A stretch of 50,310 nt of DNA from Collinsella sp. (GCA_019414265.1 DXMJ01000005.1:1-50310), one strand, 5' to 3'. Shown: positions 16,935 through 25,350, counted from the stretch's first letter. Made by a program: numbers and translations. The notes: generated by a model not told the origin, from the sequence alone.

Positions 16935-17851
16935 CTTTTGACCTGTACGATGCCGTCGACTCGTTCATTGCCTACATTGCACGTGTCGAAGGGCTTGCCC
17001 CCAATACGGTAACCGCCTACGCCTCGCGGCTCGAGCGCTTCGCCGCGTGGTGCGACCGCGAGGGCATCGACGCTCGCGCCGCCGACGTGCGGACCGTTCG
17101 CTCCTATTTGGCCGAGCTGTCGCGTGGCCAGGTGGCGGCTCGGACCCTTGCGGCACACCTGTCTGCTATTCGCTCGCTCTATCGGTGGATGGCTGCCGAG
17201 GGAATCGTTGAGGGCGATGCGGTCTCGGCGATATCCTCGCCCAAGCTGCCGCGCGATCTTCCCGGTGTGCTGACGACCCGGCAAGTCGAGTCGTTGCTCA
17301 AGGCCCCCGACACCTCGACGCCTGCGGGGCTGCGCGATGCGGCGATGCTCGAGCTGCTCTATGCCTCCGGCGCGCGAATCTCGGAGCTCGCGGCGCTCAA
17401 CGTGGAGTCTATTGGTTGGTCCGAGCGAACGCTGCGACTTTGGGGCAAGGGGAGCAAGGAGCGTATCGTGCCCCTGTATCGGCGCGCTCTCGAGGCTACC
17501 CGTCGCTATATTGAGGAAGGGAGGCCGCAGCTCCTTGCACAGGCAAAGCGTAACGACGGTGCGAACGGCGCGCATCCGCTGTTTATCTCGGCGCGCGGAA
17601 ACCGCATGAGTGCCGCCATGCTCAGAAGGCGGTTCCACATGCTTGCGGCACTTGCCGGCATTCCTGCCGACATCGCCCCGCATGCGATGCGCCACACCTT
17701 TGCGACCGACCTGCTCGAGGGCGGCGCGGATCTGCGCTCGGTTCAGGAGCTGCTGGGGCATGCGAGCTTGTCCACGACGCAGATCTATACGCACCTCACG
17801 CCCGACCGACTAAAGCGCGCCGTGAGTCAGGCACACCCCCGCGGCGAGTAG
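16931..17851 (+). CDS. xerC: tyrosine recombinase XerC, apparent AUA start
   Basis: Tyrosine recombinase that resolves chromosome dimers at dif. The 306-residue protein has a SAM-like N-terminal core-binding domain (residues 1-90: DSFIAYIARVEGLAPNTVTAY) and a catalytic domain with Arg in SGARISELAALN, Lys in GKGSKERIVP, HAMRHTFATDLL, GHASLSTTQIYTH and the Tyr nucleophile in that last motif. No ATG, GTG or TTG lies in frame before GTG 17087, which is inside the N-terminal domain. The AUA at 16931 overlaps the trmFO stop (ATAG) and has GGAGGCG (16917-16923) seven bases upstream, so it is the best start. CTG at 16943 is an alternative; a sequencing error is possible. Confidence 0.88.
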   Translation: MAFDLYDAVDSFIAYIARVEGLAPNTVTAYASRLERFAAWCDREGIDARAADVRTVRSYLAELSRGQVAARTLAAHLSAIRSLYRWMAAEGIVEGDAVSAISSPKLPRDLPGVLTTRQVESLLKAPDTSTPAGLRDAAMLELLYASGARISELAALNVESIGWSERTLRLWGKGSKERIVPLYRRALEATRRYIEEGRPQLLAQAKRNDGANGAHPLFISARGNRMSAAMLRRRFHMLAALAGIPADIAPHAMRHTFATDLLEGGADLRSVQELLGHASLSTTQIYTHLTPDRLKRAVSQAHPRGE

Positions 17852-17898
17852 GAGAAGGGCCTCCCGCGCGCACCGAGGTGTGTGGTTTTGATTGCGGG

Positions 17899-17927
17899 TT
17901 GGCAGGAAGAGGCAATCCTGCTATCAT
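17899..17927 (+). promoter_or_regulatory. rpsB-tsf promoter
   Basis: TTGGCA (17899-17904), 17-base spacer, TATCAT (17922-17927) with TGC just before the -10 (extended -10). This is the best-formed promoter in the window. Transcription would start near 17934, leaving an about 135-base leader. Confidence 0.75.
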
Positions 17928-17934
17928 TCATCGG

Positions 17935-18066
17935 GTTGCTTCACGGCAACAGGTTTTTATCACGCACGCGCGGCTACTTCATACCGTGGTGCCCGGGCTT
18001 TGGTAGCACATGTCCGGGTTGGTTTTGGAGGATGACCCCGCGCGGAGGCAAACCACAGGAGGTTTA
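17935..18066 (+). promoter_or_regulatory. structured rpsB leader, possible S2 autoregulatory site
   Basis: Directly after the promoter a hairpin GTTGC-TTCACG-GCAAC (17935-17950) is followed by AGGTTTTT, terminator-like. A second pairing of CCCGG (17992-17996) with CCGGG (18013-18017) lies nearer the gene. The Shine-Dalgarno AGGAGG precedes the ATG of rpsB. Ribosomal protein S2 controls its own operon in other bacteria; here that is only inferred. Confidence 0.35.
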
Positions 18067-18068
18067 AT

Positions 18069-18797
18069 ATGGCTACCAAGATTAATATCCGCACCCTGCT
18101 CGAGGCCGGCTGCCACTTCGGTCACCAGACCCGTCGCTGGAACCCCAAGATGAAGCCGTTCATCTTCGGTGAGCGCAACGGCATCTACATCCTCGACCTC
18201 AAGCAGACCATCCTTGACGCCGACCAGGCCTACACCTTCGTCAAGAACGTTGCCAAGGGCGGCAACGTGCTGTTCGTCGGCACCAAGAAGCAGGCTCAGG
18301 AGGCCGTTAAGAACGCCGCTGAGCGCGCCAACATGCCTTACATCAACCAGCGTTGGCTCGGCGGCATGCTGACCAACTTCGTCACCATCCGCTCCCGCAT
18401 CAACCGCATGGAGGAGCTCGAGGCCATGGTCGAGGACGGTCGCATGGCAGTGCTGCCCAAGAAGGAGCAGGCAGTGCTCGGCAAGGAGCTCGCTAAGCTC
18501 CAGACCAACCTCGGTGGCGCCCGCGACATGAAGGGTCTGCCCCAGGCTCTCTTCGTCATCGACACCAAGCGCGAGGAGAACGCCATCAAGGAGGCCCAGC
18601 GCCTGAACATCCCCGTCGTCGCCCTGATCGACACCAACTCCGATCCCGACGAGGTCGAGTACGGCATCCCCTGCAACGATGACGCCATCTCCGCAGTCAC
18701 CCTTATGTGCGAGCTCATGGCCGACGCCTGCCTCGCTGGCTCCGGTAAGGAGCAGGTCTCCGAGGCCGAGATGGCCGCCGAGCCCAAGGCCGAGTAA
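18069..18797 (+). CDS. rpsB: 30S ribosomal protein S2
   Basis: Small-subunit protein S2, on the back of the 30S neck region. The 242-residue product begins MATKINIRTLLEAGCHFGHQ and has RRWNPKMKPFIFGERNGIYI, VLFVGTKKQAQEAV, QRWLGGMLTNF and the C-terminal VALIDTNSDPDEVEYGIPCNDDA signature. It is full length with a strong AGGAGG site. tsf follows after 45 bases, the standard bacterial pair. Confidence 0.98.
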   Translation: MATKINIRTLLEAGCHFGHQTRRWNPKMKPFIFGERNGIYILDLKQTILDADQAYTFVKNVAKGGNVLFVGTKKQAQEAVKNAAERANMPYINQRWLGGMLTNFVTIRSRINRMEELEAMVEDGRMAVLPKKEQAVLGKELAKLQTNLGGARDMKGLPQALFVIDTKREENAIKEAQRLNIPVVALIDTNSDPDEVEYGIPCNDDAISAVTLMCELMADACLAGSGKEQVSEAEMAAEPKAE

Positions 18798-18842
18798 ATC
18801 AGTCCTATTTAAGTCTTTTTCATCTCTTTGAAAGGAACCACA

Positions 18843-19712
18843 ATGGCCCAGATTACTGCCGCTATGGTCAAGCAGCTCCGCGAGATGACCGACTCCCCGA
18901 TGATGGAGTGCAAGAAGGCTCTCGTCGAGGCTGACGGCGACATGGACGCCGCCGTCGACGTTCTGCGCAAGAACGGCCTCGCCAAGGCTGCCAAGAAGGC
19001 TGGCCGTGAGACCAACGAGGGCGCTGTCGCCGCGTTCGTCTCCGAGGATGGCAAGACCGGCGCTCTGCTCGAGCTCTCCTGCGAGACCGACTTCGTCGGC
19101 TCCAACGCCAAGTTCACCGGCTTTGCTTCTAAGGTCGCCGAGGTTGTCGCCACCACCGAGCCGGCTGACGTCGACGCGCTGCTCGAGAAGCCGATGGGCG
19201 AGGAGACCGTTTCCTCCGAGCTCACCGAGATGATTCACATCATGGGCGAGAACATGAAGATCTCCCGTTTCGCCGCCCGCAAGGCCGAGAATGGCGCTCT
19301 CGCTTCTTACATCCACATGGGTGGTAAGATCGGCGTCCTCGTCGAGTTCGCCTTCGAGAAGGCCGAGACCGCTCAGGCCGACTCCTTCAAGACCTTCGCT
19401 CACGACGTCGCCCTTCAGGTTGCCGCCGTCGCCCCGATCTGCGCTACCCGCGATCAGGTTCCGGCTGAGACCGTCGAGCACGAGAAGCAGATCTACATGG
19501 CTCAGGCTGCCGAGTCCGGCAAGCCCGAGGCTATCCAGGAGAAGATGGCTGTTGGCCGTCTGGAGAAGTTCTACAAGCAGTCCGTGCTCACCGAGCAGGA
19601 GTTCATCAAGGACAGCTCCCTCACCATCAAGAAGTATGCTGAGCAGGTCTCCAAGGAGCTCGGCGATACCATTACCGTCGTTGCCTTCGACCGCCTGGTC
19701 CGTGGCGAGTAA
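18843..19712 (+). CDS. tsf: elongation factor Ts
   Basis: Guanine nucleotide exchange factor for EF-Tu. The 289-residue protein has the N-terminal UBA-like domain (VKQLREMTDSPMMECKKAL, then DVLRKNGLAKAAKKAGR) and the core with ETDFVGSNAKF, which contains the TDFV contact to EF-Tu, and the C-terminal EFIKDSSLTIKKYAEQVSKEL. The ATG at 18843 follows AAAGGAAC and gives the family N-terminus MAQITAAMV; an upstream in-frame start at 18828 is rejected. A terminator follows. Confidence 0.98.
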   Translation: MAQITAAMVKQLREMTDSPMMECKKALVEADGDMDAAVDVLRKNGLAKAAKKAGRETNEGAVAAFVSEDGKTGALLELSCETDFVGSNAKFTGFASKVAEVVATTEPADVDALLEKPMGEETVSSELTEMIHIMGENMKISRFAARKAENGALASYIHMGGKIGVLVEFAFEKAETAQADSFKTFAHDVALQVAAVAPICATRDQVPAETVEHEKQIYMAQAAESGKPEAIQEKMAVGRLEKFYKQSVLTEQEFIKDSSLTIKKYAEQVSKELGDTITVVAFDRLVRGE

Positions 19713-19736
19713 ATAAGCTCTTGTAGCTGGTAATGA

Positions 19737-19770
19737 GCAGGCTGTGGGTTTTACTCACAGCCTGCTTTTT
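19737..19770 (+). terminator. intrinsic terminator after tsf
   Basis: GCAGGCTGTG (19737-19746) pairs perfectly with CACAGCCTGC (19756-19765), 9-base loop, followed by TTTTT. A second small hairpin, GGCTCT-TATC-AGAGCC (19774-19789), follows within the pyrH leader. Confidence 0.9.
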
Positions 19771-19829
19771 CATGGCTCTTATCAGAGCCTTTGATATCAT
19801 ATTGAGAGTCTAATTAAAGGAGGATCGCT

Positions 19830-20552
19830 TTGTCCGACATCCGATATAAACGCGTGCTTCTGAAGCTTTCCGGCGAAGCACTGATGGGCGACGGCCAATA
19901 TGGCATCGACCCCAAGATTACCGATCATCTTGCCAAGCAGGTCAAGGAGCTGCTCGCCGTTGGCCATGAGGTCGGCGTCGTTGTCGGCGGCGGCAACATT
20001 TTCCGCGGCATGGCCGGCGCTGCCGGTGGCATGGAGCGCGCCCAGGCCGACTACATGGGCATGCTGGCAACCGTTATGAACGCGCTTGCCCTGCAGGATG
20101 CCTTCGAGCACAACGATGTTCCCTGCCGTGTGATGAGCGCTATCCAGATGAACGAGATCTGCGAGCCCTATATTCGCCGTCGCGCCATCAACCACCTTTC
20201 CAAGGGCAACGTCGTTATTTTTGCCGCCGGTTCGGGCAATCCGTACTTTACGACCGACACCGCCGCGGCTCTTCGTGCCTGCGAGATCGGTGCCGAGATT
20301 CTGATTAAGGCCACCAAGGTTGACGGCATCTACGACAAGGATCCCGTCAAGTGCGCCGATGCCGTCCGTTTTGACAAGATTACCTATCACGAGGTTCTCG
20401 TCCGCGGTCTGCAGGTTATGGATTCTACGGCTACGGCACTGTGCCAGGATAACCGTATGCCGATTTTGGTCCTCAACATCGATGGCGAGGACACCGTCAA
20501 GCGCGCGCTTTCGGGTGAGCCCGTCGGCACGCTCGTCTATCAGGAGGATTAA
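19830..20552 (+). CDS. pyrH: UMP kinase
   Basis: Amino-acid-kinase-fold enzyme that phosphorylates UMP to UDP. The 240-residue protein has the N-terminal KRVLLKLSGEALMG, the VVGGGNIFRG nucleotide loop, the YMGMLATVMNALALQ segment, and the C-terminal KATKVDGIYDKDPVK and MDSTATALCQDN. The TTG start at 19830 has AAAGGAGG upstream and gives the family N-terminus. frr follows by 2 bases. Likely starts the pyrH-frr-uppS-cdsA-dxr unit; the product links to the pyr operon elsewhere in the window. Confidence 0.97.
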   Translation: MSDIRYKRVLLKLSGEALMGDGQYGIDPKITDHLAKQVKELLAVGHEVGVVVGGGNIFRGMAGAAGGMERAQADYMGMLATVMNALALQDAFEHNDVPCRVMSAIQMNEICEPYIRRRAINHLSKGNVVIFAAGSGNPYFTTDTAAALRACEIGAEILIKATKVDGIYDKDPVKCADAVRFDKITYHEVLVRGLQVMDSTATALCQDNRMPILVLNIDGEDTVKRALSGEPVGTLVYQED

Positions 20553-20554
20553 GC

Positions 20555-21091
20555 ATGGCAGAGAACATCACCGTCCACATGGACAAGTCGCTCGAGTCCC
20601 TCAAGCACAACTTCTCCAAGGTTCGCACGGGCCGCGCCAACGCTAACATTCTGTCCGACATATCGGTCGATTACTACGGTGTTCCCACGCCGGTTACCCA
20701 GGTTGCTGCCGTTAAGACCCCCGAGGCTCACATGCTGCTCATCGAGCCCTGGGACAAGGCGCTCGTCAACGCCATTGTGAAGGCCATCAGCGCTTCCGAT
20801 CTGGGCATTACTCCCAACTCTGACGGTACCGTCGTACGCCTGCCGTTCCCGGCTCCCACCGAGGAGCGTCGTCGCGAGCTCGTCAAGGAGTGCCGCGAGT
20901 ATGCCGAGCAGGCCAAGGTTTCCATCCGCAACATCCGTCGTGACTTTAACAACAAGCTCGAGCGCGACGAAGAGCTCACCGAGGACGATGTCCGTCGCGA
21001 GCAGGCCAAGGTCCAGAAGCATACCGATGAGTATGTTGCCAAGGTCGAGGAGCTTCTGAAGGAAAAAGAAGCCGAGGTCATGGAGATCTAA
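20555..21091 (+). CDS. frr: ribosome recycling factor
   Basis: With EF-G splits the post-termination ribosome. The 178-residue protein (family about 185) has the triple-helix bundle motifs LESLKHNFSKVRTGRANANIL and YYGVPTPVTQVAAV, and the C-terminal RRDFNNKLERDEELTEDDVRR. An AGGAGG site overlaps the end of pyrH, so expression is probably coupled. uppS starts one base after the stop. Confidence 0.97.
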   Translation: MAENITVHMDKSLESLKHNFSKVRTGRANANILSDISVDYYGVPTPVTQVAAVKTPEAHMLLIEPWDKALVNAIVKAISASDLGITPNSDGTVVRLPFPAPTEERRRELVKECREYAEQAKVSIRNIRRDFNNKLERDEELTEDDVRREQAKVQKHTDEYVAKVEELLKEKEAEVMEI

Positions 21092-21092
21092 G

Positions 21093-21887
21093 GTGCAATA
21101 CGACGAGAACAAACTGGTCGAGTACTTTGCCGACGCCCCTGCGGGCGTCGGTTTTTCCGACCTTGACCTCAATAAGATCCCGCATCATATTTCGTGCATC
21201 ATGGACGGTAACGGTCGTTGGGCCACGGCGCGCGGTCTTGCCCGCACCGAGGGTCACAAAGCCGGTATCGTTTCCCTGCGCGAGATCATTACCGCATGCG
21301 TGCGCTTGGGTGTCGACGTCCTTTCGGCCTATGCGTTTTCCACCGAAAACTGGAATCGTCCGCAGCACGAGGTCAACGTTTTGATGCATTTGTTTGCCAA
21401 GACGTTTATCGATGAGCTGCCGCTGCTTAAGCGTGAAAACGTTCGCGTTGTCTTTTTGGGCGATATTTCCGCACTGCCTAAGAAGACCCGCGATGTCTTT
21501 GAGCGAGGTCTTGCCGAGTGTGCCGACCACACCGGCATGACGTTGGCGCTTGCCGTCAACTACGGCGCTCGTGCCGAGATCACCCGTGCTGCCCGTCAGA
21601 TCGCGCTCGATGCCGCCGCCGGAAAGATTGATCCCGCCGCTATCGACGATGATATGGTTGCTTCGCACCTGTACACCGCTGGGCTGCCCGATCCGGAGCT
21701 TGTGATTCGAACCTCCGGCGAGCTTCGCCTTTCGAACTATCTGCTGTGGCAGGTTGCCTATTCCGAGTTTTATATCACCGATACCTATTGGCCCGACTTT
21801 GATCGTTGGGGTCTTGTCAACGCCATTTTGGCCTATCAGGGCCGCGACCGTAGGTTTGGTGGACTGAGCAAGACCGAGGAGGCTTAA
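21093..21887 (+). CDS. uppS: isoprenyl transferase (undecaprenyl diphosphate synthase)
   Basis: Cis-prenyltransferase that makes the C55 lipid carrier for peptidoglycan and other envelope glycans. The 264-residue protein has the catalytic CIMDGNGRWATARGL (Asp at about residue 38), GHKAGIVSLREI, AYAFSTENWNRP, ALAVNYGARAEI and the C-terminal PELVIRTSGELRLSNYLLWQVAYSEF, which holds the RxxGExRLSNFLLWQ-type site. An N-terminal extension of about 30 residues precedes the core. GTG start at 21093. Its isoprenoid precursors come from the MEP pathway genes dxr and ispG nearby. Confidence 0.95.
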   Translation: MQYDENKLVEYFADAPAGVGFSDLDLNKIPHHISCIMDGNGRWATARGLARTEGHKAGIVSLREIITACVRLGVDVLSAYAFSTENWNRPQHEVNVLMHLFAKTFIDELPLLKRENVRVVFLGDISALPKKTRDVFERGLAECADHTGMTLALAVNYGARAEITRAARQIALDAAAGKIDPAAIDDDMVASHLYTAGLPDPELVIRTSGELRLSNYLLWQVAYSEFYITDTYWPDFDRWGLVNAILAYQGRDRRFGGLSKTEEA

Positions 21888-21889
21888 TC

Positions 21890-22765
21890 GTGTCCGATCG
21901 TCCCAAGGCGTCTGCTCCCAAGGCGCCTGCCGCCAAAAGCGGCGCGGCTGCGACTTCGTGGCTGGCCGGCTTTATTACCCGTGCCGCTGCAGGTATCGTC
22001 TACGCCGTTGTATTTATTCTCTGCCTGGTTTTGGGTATCGTTCCCACCGCCATCTTCGTCTCCGTCATGAGCGGCCTGTGCTGCTTTGAGTTTTTCCGCA
22101 TGACGAAGCTCGATGGCAAGGTGGCCAACGAGCGCCTGGGTATCGCTGCCGCCGTGCTCTTTCCGCTCTCGGCGCTGGGCGACTCGCTGTTGTTGAATGC
22201 CCTGCTTTTTGCTCTGATGCTTGCGGTGGGCATTTGGTATGTCTGTTCGTCGCGTACCCGCATATCCGATGTAGCTGTGACGCTCATGGGTCCTATCTAC
22301 ACCGGTTTTATGCTGTCGGCCATCGTACTGCTGCGCGATGCCGTGCCCGGTTTTGCCGGTGCCCTGCTTTCGGTGGGCGTTTGCGCGTCTCTCTGGGTCT
22401 CCGATTCGTTTGCCTACATCGTGGGCAGCCGTATCGGCAAGCACAAGATGGTTCCCAAGATTTCTCCCAAAAAGAGCTGGGAGGGCTTTTTCGGCGGCAT
22501 CTTGGGCTCGATTCTCATCTGGCTCATTTTGTGGGCAACGCATTTCTATAAGCTGAGCTTGCCCTATGCACTGCTGTGCGGCGTGGTCGTGTCCATCTTG
22601 GGCGTTATCGGCGACCTCATCGAGTCGCGCATCAAGCGCGGCGTGGGCGTCAAGGATTCCGGCAATCTGATTCCGGGCCATGGCGGCATGCTCGACCGTA
22701 GCGACTCGCTTATCTTTGGCTGCATTACCGCGCAGTTGCTTTTGATGATCGGAGGCGTGCTGTAA
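21890..22765 (+). CDS. cdsA: phosphatidate cytidylyltransferase
   Basis: Integral membrane enzyme that makes CDP-diacylglycerol for phospholipid synthesis. The 291-residue protein has a Lys/Ala-rich cytoplasmic N-terminus (about 20 residues) and around seven hydrophobic segments, and ends with the family signature: SRIKRGVGVKDSGNLIPGHG, then GMLDRSDS (about residues 245-272), with the KD, PGHGG and DRxD elements intact. GTG start at 21890 preceded by GAGGAGG. Its stop overlaps the dxr start (TAATG). Confidence 0.95.
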   Translation: MSDRPKASAPKAPAAKSGAAATSWLAGFITRAAAGIVYAVVFILCLVLGIVPTAIFVSVMSGLCCFEFFRMTKLDGKVANERLGIAAAVLFPLSALGDSLLLNALLFALMLAVGIWYVCSSRTRISDVAVTLMGPIYTGFMLSAIVLLRDAVPGFAGALLSVGVCASLWVSDSFAYIVGSRIGKHKMVPKISPKKSWEGFFGGILGSILIWLILWATHFYKLSLPYALLCGVVVSILGVIGDLIESRIKRGVGVKDSGNLIPGHGGMLDRSDSLIFGCITAQLLLMIGGVL

Positions 22766-23952
22766 TGGCTTTTCAGACGACGTGCGGCCCCGACGGGCGT
22801 CTGCGGGTTGCAATTTTGGGTTGTACGGGCTCTATCGGCACGCAGGCACTCGATGTATGCCGTCAGCATGTCGATCGACTGCAGGTGACGGCACTGTCCG
22901 TTAACTCCAGCACCTCGGAGCTCGTTGCGTTTGCCCGTGAGTTTTCGGTTCCGGCTGTTGCCGTGGCCGATGTTGCCCATGGTGCGGACGCTGTACTGCA
23001 GGAGTTGCCCGAGGGCACCGAGCTCGGTGTTGGTGCGCAGGCGGTTTGCGAGCTCGCACGTCGCGATGACGTCGACTGTGTCCTTGTTGCTATTGTGGGC
23101 GCTGCCGGGCTCGAAGCGAGCCATGCTGCCCTGACCTCGAACAAGCGTCTTGCACTTGCTAACAAAGAGTCCCTCGTTGTCGGCGGCGATCTGCTGATGC
23201 CGTTGGCGCAGCCGGGTCAGCTCATTCCGGTCGACTCTGAGCACTCCGCCATCTACCAGTGCTATCTGGGGGAGAATCCGCGCGAGGCCCACTGCATTTG
23301 GCTCACTTGTTCGGGCGGTCCGTTCTTTGGCCGTTCGCGCGAGGACCTCGACCACGTGACCCGCAATGACGCCTTGGCGCATCCCACGTGGGCCATGGGG
23401 GCAAAGATCACCATCGACTCCGCCACCCTTATGAACAAGGGCCTGGAGCGTATCGAGGCGATGCATCTGTTCGGTTGCGACCTCGACTTTATCAACGTGG
23501 TCGTTCAGCGTCAGTCCAAGATTCACTCTATGGTCGAGTTTGCCGACGGCTCCGTGATGGCACACCTTGGCGCCTCCGATATGCGCATTCCCATTCAGTT
23601 TGCCTTCTCGTATCCCGAGCGTTGGGATACTCCGGCGCCTCGAATCGATTTTCGTGAGTTGGGGCAGCTTACCTTCTACGCGGCCGATATGGAAACGTTC
23701 CGTTGCCTCGCGCTTGCCGAGCGTGCGGGCAAAACGGGCGGCACCATGCCGTGCGTGCTGAATGCCGCCAACGAAGTTGCCGTCGATGCCTTCCTGCACG
23801 ATGCCTGCACCTTTACCGATATCGACCGTATCGTCGAGTCGTGCATGGATGCACACGATACGCAGGCGGTCGCATCCTTTGAGCAGCTTCGCGATATCGA
23901 CTCGTGGGCTCGTGCCAAGGCCGCCGAGGTGCTTGCTGCAACCCGCTCTTAA
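22765..23952 (+). CDS. dxr: 1-deoxy-D-xylulose 5-phosphate reductoisomerase
   Basis: NADPH-dependent first committed step of the MEP isoprenoid pathway (DXP to MEP). The 395-residue protein has the NADPH loop ILGCTGSIGTQALDVCR, NKESLVVGGDL, the substrate-binding PVDSEHSAIYQC, LTCSGGPFFG, MGAKITIDSATLMNKGLERIE (loop and metal site in two parts) and the C-terminal LNAANEVAVDAFL. It overlaps cdsA by one base. The protease gene and ispG follow, a dxr-rseP-ispG order that is common in many bacteria. Confidence 0.96.
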   Translation: MAFQTTCGPDGRLRVAILGCTGSIGTQALDVCRQHVDRLQVTALSVNSSTSELVAFAREFSVPAVAVADVAHGADAVLQELPEGTELGVGAQAVCELARRDDVDCVLVAIVGAAGLEASHAALTSNKRLALANKESLVVGGDLLMPLAQPGQLIPVDSEHSAIYQCYLGENPREAHCIWLTCSGGPFFGRSREDLDHVTRNDALAHPTWAMGAKITIDSATLMNKGLERIEAMHLFGCDLDFINVVVQRQSKIHSMVEFADGSVMAHLGASDMRIPIQFAFSYPERWDTPAPRIDFRELGQLTFYAADMETFRCLALAERAGKTGGTMPCVLNAANEVAVDAFLHDACTFTDIDRIVESCMDAHDTQAVASFEQLRDIDSWARAKAAEVLAATRS

Positions 23953-23975
23953 TCGTAAGGATTGCTTTTCGTTTT

Positions 23976-25337
23976 ATGGATACTGTTCTGAGTGTTCTCT
24001 CCTCGGTCTTTTGGGGTCTTTTGATGCTATCCGTCCTCGTGTTTCTGCACGAGGGCGGCCACTTTTTAGCGGCTCGTGCGTGCGGTGTGCGCGTCACCGA
24101 GTTTTTCTTGGGCCTGCCGTGCCGCTTTGACATTCATCGTACGTCGCGTCGCATTGGTACCAAGTTTGGTGTGACGCCGCTGCTGCTGGGTGGTTATGCC
24201 GCTATCTGCGGTATGGACCCGACCGATGTCTCGTGCGCCGACCGTGTGCTTGCGGCGATCTATCGTCATGGTCGCGTTTCGGTTGCAGACCTTTCCGTCG
24301 AGCTGGAGCTCCCCGAGGAGGATGTTCTCGAGGCTTGTGTCTTGCTTTTGGGCTGGGGTTCCATTGCGCCTTGGTACGAGGAAGGGGAGAAGCCTTCACC
24401 TAGCTACTATCCGGTCAGGTACCAGACGCTGCCGCGCGACGCTGCAGGATATACCACTTTTGACGGCCGCAGGTTTGATCGAGAGCATGCAACTGCCGAG
24501 GGAGATGTGTGGGAGCCCCCGGTCGCCGCTTCGGAGTTTCTTGAGCAGGAGCGTTCACATACCTATCTGGGCCAAGGTTTTCTCAAACGTGCCTTTATGC
24601 TGCTCGCTGGCATTCTCGTCAATATTCTGACGGGCTTTTTGCTGCTTATGAGCATCTACTCTATCGCCGGCGTTTCGGTGCCGGTCGATAGCAACGTGAT
24701 CGGTCAGGTCGAAGAAGGCTCGATAGCAGCCAATGCAGGTATCGAGGCCGGCGACGCAATTCTTTCGGTCGACGGCGTGTCCTGCTCTTCCTGGATGGAC
24801 GTGTACGATGCGATCGGAGCGGCCGCCGGAAAGGACGATATCGCCATTGAGTATCAGCGCGACGGCAAGAAACTTTCGACCTCGGTTGCGCTCAAGAAGG
24901 ACGAGCGTTTGGGCGTTTACGCCTCTACGCAGGTGGTCCATTTGGACCCTATCACCTCGGCGCGCCTGTCGTTCTCCTATGTTCAGCAGACTGCTGAGGG
25001 CGTGATGCGCCTGCTGCAGCCGCAGCATACGATGGAGATACTCGATCAGTCCTCCTCGATTGTGGGTATCAGCGTCATGTCTTCTCAGGCGGCGGCAGCC
25101 GGTCCCGCGACGTTCTTGACGTTTGCCGCGCTCATCTCGTTTTCGCTGGGCTTTATGAACCTGCTGCCCATTCCGCCGCTCGACGGGGGAAAGTTGATTA
25201 TCGAGATTATCCAAAAGGTTGCCGGTCGCGAGCTGCCGCTGAAGGTGCAGACAATCGTCAGCTATGTCGGCATCGCGCTCTTTGCGCTGTTGTTTGTCTA
25301 CATGCTTCGTTCCGACGTCCTTCGATTTATTTTGTAG
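23976..25337 (+). CDS. site-2 protease (RseP/M50 family) with inserted winged-helix-like domain
   Basis: Intramembrane zinc metalloprotease of family M50B. The 453-residue protein has the zinc motif HEGGH (residues 25-29) in the first membrane segment, GGY at 72-74, a membrane segment at about 205-230, a PDZ domain at about 240-310 and the LDG-type motif LLPIPPLDGGK (396-406) in a C-terminal membrane segment, with a last one at 425-443. Between GGY and the second membrane segment is an extra stretch (about 81-195) not found in E. coli RseP. Its first half (DRVLAAIYRHGRVSVADLSV, then ELPEEDVLEACVLLLGWGS) resembles a winged helix. The ATG at 23976 is chosen because it begins the first membrane segment; its ribosome binding site is weak. 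Substrates are unknown. Confidence 0.9.
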   Translation: MDTVLSVLSSVFWGLLMLSVLVFLHEGGHFLAARACGVRVTEFFLGLPCRFDIHRTSRRIGTKFGVTPLLLGGYAAICGMDPTDVSCADRVLAAIYRHGRVSVADLSVELELPEEDVLEACVLLLGWGSIAPWYEEGEKPSPSYYPVRYQTLPRDAAGYTTFDGRRFDREHATAEGDVWEPPVAASEFLEQERSHTYLGQGFLKRAFMLLAGILVNILTGFLLLMSIYSIAGVSVPVDSNVIGQVEEGSIAANAGIEAGDAILSVDGVSCSSWMDVYDAIGAAAGKDDIAIEYQRDGKKLSTSVALKKDERLGVYASTQVVHLDPITSARLSFSYVQQTAEGVMRLLQPQHTMEILDQSSSIVGISVMSSQAAAAGPATFLTFAALISFSLGFMNLLPIPPLDGGKLIIEIIQKVAGRELPLKVQTIVSYVGIALFALLFVYMLRSDVLRFIL

Positions 25338-25350
25338 GGGAGTGTTTGGA

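Noticed and set aside
17979..19481. 500-codon minus-strand frame over rpsB and tsf
   Set aside because: Runs through the rpsB leader, rpsB and part of tsf with Leu/Gly/Asp/Glu/Val-biased composition; shadow.
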